Part shown: positions 8,302 to 9,781 of the stretch, one piece after another
Position numbering within the stretch: position 1 is the stretch's first letter
Layout of the letters: every line of letters begins with the position of its first letter
Origin: Candidatus Phaeomarinibacter sp.
GTDB lineage: Bacteria; Pseudomonadota; Alphaproteobacteria; CGMCC-115125
Reading direction: 5' to 3'
NCBI GenBank assembly: GCA_028279995.1
Contig: JANQMQ010000135.1
Coordinates: forward strand, 1 to 9,781
DNA: 9,781 nucleotides
Program-made: the position numbers and the translations under genes
Notes under the pieces: model-generated
Database searches by the model: none
What the model was told of the DNA's origin: nothing
The model's input: only the letters and a program-made list of their open reading frames with translations

Positions 8302-8605
8302 ACTTCTTGCCCTTCTTGCCTTCGATCACGCCGAGAATGTCGCTCTCTTTCATGATGAGCAGATCTTCACCGTCGATCTTCACTTCGGTACCGGACCACT
8401 TGCCGAACAGCACCTTGTCGCCGGCCTTCACGTCGAGCGGCTGAACCTTGCCTGACTCATCGCGTGCGCCGTCGCCAACAGAGACGACTTCGCCTTCACT
8501 CGGCTTTTCCTTGGCTGTGTCGGGAATGATGATCCCGCCAGCCGTCTTCTCATCTTCTTCGAGCCGGCGAACGACCACGCGGTCGTGCAGGGGACGAAAA
8601 CCCAT
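8300..8605 (-). CDS. groES: Co-chaperonin GroES (Hsp10)
   Basis: GroES is the heptameric lid of the GroEL folding chamber. The 101-residue protein has the family N-terminus [20 protein letters not shown], the mobile loop with the GroEL-binding hydrophobic patch GGIIIPDTA at 23-31, [15 protein letters not shown] at the roof region, and [20 protein letters not shown]. It ends in a short lysine-rich tail (EGKKGKK). ATG 8605 is preceded by AGAGGAGAG, a good ribosome site. The frame stays open upstream through the leader to 8713, but those residues are not GroES-like and lie in the promoter-operator leader. It is the first gene of the operon, transcribed from the promoter at 8747-8775 with a leader of about 135 nt. 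Confidence 0.97.
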   Translation of the reverse strand: MGFRPLHDRVVVRRLEEDEKTAGGIIIPDTAKEKPSEGEVVSVGDGARDESGKVQPLDVKAGDKVLFGKWSGTEVKIDGEDLLIMKESDILGVIEGKKGKK

Positions 8606-8706
8606 GAGCTCTCTCCTCTCAAATGGATAAGGCCCCAAACGCATCAGGGCCAAAAGTCCAATGTTTTCAATAAGTAAGCGGGTGACGTAGTGCCGCCCAC
8701 TGCCCA

Positions 8707-8733
8707 TTGGCACTCAGTTTGGGTGAGTGCTAA
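8707..8733 (-). promoter_or_regulatory. CIRCE operator (HrcA binding site) of groESL
   Basis: TTGGCACTC (8707-8715), nine bases, then GAGTGCTAA (8725-8733). This matches the CIRCE consensus TTAGCACTC-N9-GAGTGCTAA with a single mismatch in one arm. It lies just downstream of the predicted transcription start of groES, where HrcA repressor would block transcription until heat shock. Confidence 0.93.
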
Positions 8734-8746
8734 CAGGCGCGAGGGT

Positions 8747-8775
8747 GAAATAGGGAGTCTGCCAACGGGTGTCAA
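8747..8775 (-). promoter_or_regulatory. groESL promoter, sigma-70/heat-shock sigma type
   Basis: On the minus strand a perfect TTGACA (8775-8770) is followed by 17 bases and TATTTC (8752-8747). The -10 is poor for sigma-70 but, read as CCTATTT, resembles the alphaproteobacterial RpoH (sigma-32) -10 form. The predicted start is near 8740, immediately before CIRCE, so both HrcA repression and RpoH activation are plausible. Confidence 0.7.
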
Positions 8776-8847
8776 CTGGTTGCGACCGGGTAAAGTGCCG
8801 GAAAGACTCATGTTTTTGCCGGCCCAAGGGCCATTGGAGAGCTGTCG

Positions 8848-9216
8848 ATGACCATCCGTTTTCTTGGTGCCATTCCCATCCTGCGGATCTTTGACGAGGC
8901 GCAGGCTCGGCGGTTCTATCTGGAGTATCTGGGCTGTGAGATCGTCTTCGAGCACCGCTTCGAGGCGGAGCTGCCGCTCTACATGCGGGTACAGCGCGCC
9001 GGGCTGGTGCTGGACCTGAGCGAGCATCACGGGGATTCAACGCCCGGCTCGACCACCTTCGTTCAGATGGAGGGCATTGAGGCCTTTCACACCGAGCTGC
9101 GAAGCAAGGATGCCATCGGCAATATCCGTCCCGGCCTCGACGACGCCCCGTGGGGTGGCAAGATGCTTGAGGTGCAGGACCCATTTGGAAACAGGTTGCG
9201 GTTCTCGTCGACCTGA
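8848..9216 (+). CDS. Glyoxalase/bleomycin-resistance-like (VOC fold) protein
   Basis: This 122-residue single-domain protein belongs to the vicinal oxygen chelate superfamily, close to the bleomycin-resistance-like glyoxalase group. Visible marks are IPILRIFDEAQARRFYLEYLG at the N-terminus, FEHRFEAELPLYMRV, LVLDLSEHHGD at 53-63, FVQMEGIEAFHTEL, and the terminal APWGGKMLEVQDPFGNRLRF. Members include metal-dependent enzymes and antibiotic-binding proteins that sequester drug without catalysis; the sequence alone does not decide between them. GGAGA (8836-8840) supplies a ribosome site 7 bases before the ATG. It is divergent from groES across about 70 bp of promoter region and converges with the membrane gene 13 bp downstream. 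No link to heat shock is implied. Confidence 0.88.
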   Translation: MTIRFLGAIPILRIFDEAQARRFYLEYLGCEIVFEHRFEAELPLYMRVQRAGLVLDLSEHHGDSTPGSTTFVQMEGIEAFHTELRSKDAIGNIRPGLDDAPWGGKMLEVQDPFGNRLRFSST

Positions 9217-9229
9217 TGCGCGGCGCGCG

Positions 9230-9781
9230 TCAGTCGGCATACGCACCGGGCGTTCCCGGAAACTGTCCAGCGCCAGTGAGACGGACAGGTGTCTGCGCCT
9301 GCCCGACACGATGTCGAGCATAGTCCCCGACCACCGCAAGGCCCGGATCAAACTGGTCCAGCAGGGCGGCCAGGAACAGGCTCATGCCGAGCAGTTCCAG
9401 GCCCTCTTCCGTGCTGGTGCACAGGGCGTAGAACATTGTTGCGCGGTAGCCTTCATAGTCCAGCCATGCGCCGACCATCTCCATGCCGACAGCACCGCCG
9501 ATGAACAGTCCGCCCGCCAGCGCAAACCGCCAGAAGAGGCGCACCGGCAGCCGTCTGAGAAGCGGCAGGAGAAAGAGTCCAAGGCCCGCAACGCAGATCA
9601 ATGCAGGCACGACCCACGCATAAAACAGAACGCCCCCGAACCCGAAAGCGTTGCGCAACGGCATGATCACGCCTTCATGAAAACTGGCGGCCTCGTCCAT
9701 CGACAGGCCAAGGAACACGATGGCCATCACGATCCATAGGCGCCAGAGAATGTCACCGGAGCGCCAGGCGTTTGCTGAAAG
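9230..9781 (-). CDS. Multi-pass membrane protein, 5' end outside the window
   Basis: The frame is open from the window edge to TGA at 9230 (183 residues seen), and upstream residues (LSANAWRSGDILWRLWIVMA) remain protein-like, so the true start is probably beyond the edge rather than at GTG 9730. Four hydrophobic segments are visible: the LWIVMAIVFLG region, LFYAWVVPALICVAGLGLFL with LLPLL, FALAGGLFIGGAVGMEMVGA, and a weaker EEGLELLGMSLFLAALL. Between and within them are charged motifs SMDEAASFHE and CTSTEEGLELLG, unusual for a simple membrane anchor. I recall similar uncharacterised bacterial proteins with a DEAASxHE motif but no known function. It ends in a hydrophilic tail of about 35 residues. 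No neighbour explains its role. Confidence 0.7.
   Translation of the reverse strand, partial: LSANAWRSGDILWRLWIVMAIVFLGLSMDEAASFHEGVIMPLRNAFGFGGVLFYAWVVPALICVAGLGLFLLPLLRRLPVRLFWRFALAGGLFIGGAVGMEMVGAWLDYEGYRATMFYALCTSTEEGLELLGMSLFLAALLDQFDPGLAVVGDYARHRVGQAQTPVRLTGAGQFPGTPGAYAD

Noticed and set aside
8606..8713. N-terminal extension of groES
   Set aside because: The frame is open, but the residues are not GroES-like and the region overlaps CIRCE and the 5' leader. ATG 8605 has a strong ribosome site.
8821..8837. GGCCC-aa-GGGCC palindrome upstream of the VOC gene
   Set aside because: A GC-rich short palindrome is common in this base composition, and no T-run or known operator matches.

Overview
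The window looks like a chromosomal segment of a GC-rich alphaproteobacterium. The evidence is a hisS-hisZ-hisG cluster, a HisG of the longer type I recall from Bradyrhizobium and Rhodopseudomonas, a divergent HisS active-site motif, and a groESL operon with a CIRCE operator. I cannot name the genus. No tRNA, rRNA, CRISPR array, insertion sequence or phage gene was seen.

Layout. (1) The left edge carries the N-terminal part of a minus-strand signalling protein with a degenerate receiver-like domain followed by a PAS domain; it runs off the window. (2) A 240-bp divergent intergenic region leads into a plus-strand histidine block: hisS (histidyl-tRNA synthetase), hisZ (regulatory subunit of ATP phosphoribosyltransferase) and hisG (its catalytic subunit). 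hisZ and hisG overlap by 4 bases and are probably translationally coupled. A DUF5996 gene of unknown function follows hisG and is probably co-transcribed. HisG and HisZ together make the first, feedback-controlled enzyme of histidine biosynthesis, and HisS uses the product. (3) A convergent minus-strand orphan gene lies downstream of groEL, beyond a good intrinsic terminator. (4) groES-groEL is on the minus strand, with a heat-shock type promoter, a CIRCE operator and a terminator-like hairpin between the two genes. (5) A glyoxalase-fold (VOC) gene diverges from groES and converges on a multi-pass membrane protein gene cut by the right edge.

The most unusual signal is in hisZ. Its frame carries about 100 extra N-terminal residues that look like a small stand-alone DNA-binding-type (Cro/YdaS-like, carph-isopro-like) domain fused to an otherwise ordinary HisZ. 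Directly upstream is an AT-rich, A-tract-containing stretch with three copies of TGTCCTG (the third inverted) spaced exactly 52 bp apart. Together these suggest, without proving, a HisZ that doubles as a transcriptional regulator of its own operon.
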